Shown here: positions 63,663-64,000 of the stretch, one piece after another
How positions within the stretch are numbered: the stretch's first letter is position 1
Layout of the letters: each line of letters starts with the position of its first letter
NCBI GenBank assembly: GCA_944472155.2
Contig: OX235273.1
Location: 84,004,793 to 84,068,792, forward strand
Origin: Trichobilharzia szidati
Lineage: Eukaryota > Platyhelminthes > Trematoda > Strigeidida > Schistosomatidae
Direction of reading: 5' to 3'
Length of the DNA stretch: 64,000 nt
Made by a program: the position numbers and the translations under genes
Notes under the pieces: model-generated
The model's input: only the letters and a program-made list of their open reading frames with translations
The model's database searches: none
Told to the model about the DNA's origin: nothing

Positions 63663-64000
63663 TACAACTGGATCTCTTCTTTCCAACTCATATCATTTAT
63701 AGGTACAACATTTTCTTTCTTTCATTTACTTTTCCCTCTCTCTTTTTTTCCGTTATGTGCTGCTTTGTTTCTTTCTCTTGCTAACGCCAGTAAATATGAC
63801 AGCTCCCACTTTTCTAACACTTTCCAAACACTGTTCAGCTTTGGATTTGCTACCGACATGCCAATATGTTGTTGCCATAATCAACTGAGATTTCCTTAAT
63901 CTATGTAGAATTCCATTTATTGATAATGTACCAACTAGACGCAATACTGAAGTAAAAATGCTGAGAATTCCATCTTGTATCACAATTACTGTTTCGGAAT

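Noticed and set aside
1..64000. CRISPR arrays, rRNA genes, complete tRNA genes
   Set aside because: None seen. The tRNA-like stretches at 19574-19632 and near 38640-38675 belong to SINEs.

Overview
The window reads as a piece of a flatworm genome, most probably a schistosomatid blood fluke (Schistosoma or a close relative). It is AT-rich and eukaryotic. Its genes are split by a mix of very small (33-39 nt) and kilobase-sized introns. Most of the rest is decayed retrotransposon sequence of schistosome type: RTE/SR2-like and CR1-group LINEs, Penelope-like elements, a BEL/Pao gag and tRNA-derived SINEs, one with a hammerhead-ribozyme-like core. The genus is an inference from this mobile-element set and gene style, not from a database match.

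The dominant structure is a giant inverted repeat. A left arm (about 1786-19377) and a right arm (22521 to about 39285) face each other across a 3.1 kb unique spacer (19378-22520). The inner 7.4 kb of each arm (about 11985-19377 and 22521-29913) is almost identical: partner positions sum to 41898 with no indel found, and I saw only about seven substitutions. The outer 9-10 kb is more diverged and carries arm-specific insertions, including a SINE in the right arm whose empty site is preserved in the left.

The protein-coding content is a small cluster of pepsin-family (A1) aspartic proteases. Gene B (22235-28970, +) has six exons and an intact 388-aa preproenzyme frame. Its promoter and signal-peptide exon lie in the spacer, and exons 2-6 lie in the right arm. 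The left arm carries a mirror copy A' of exons 2-6 (12928-18115, -) with no exon 1. Gene C (41512-45821, +) is a separate, intact 387-aa paralog with identical exon phases. Gene D (54228-57748, -) is a broken copy: exons 1 and 4 are missing and the second catalytic motif reads DTR instead of DTG. A lone exon-5 relic is present in both outer arms.

Layout. 1-150: Penelope-like repeat fragment. 175-1350: RTE LINE relic. 1786-39285: the palindrome (A', spacer, B). 39570-39987: a 198-bp-arm hairpin. 41170-45860: gene C with its promoter. 45.9-49.8 kb: mostly unannotatable. 49.78-50.56 kb: third copy of an arm repeat block. 50.64-51.62 kb: BEL gag relic. 51.9-53.27 kb: RTE and Penelope relics. 54.2-57.75 kb: pseudogene D. 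58.15-60.6 kb: a Penelope-like element with inverted 5' end. 60.6-61.36 kb: fourth copy of the block. 62.05-63.66 kb: CR1-group LINE.

The most interesting possibility is that the spacer, with the single promoter and exon 1, is flanked by near-identical inverted repeats that each carry exons 2-6. Recombination between the arms would flip the spacer and move expression from one exon 2-6 cassette to the other. That is inference; the geometry is what the sequence shows.
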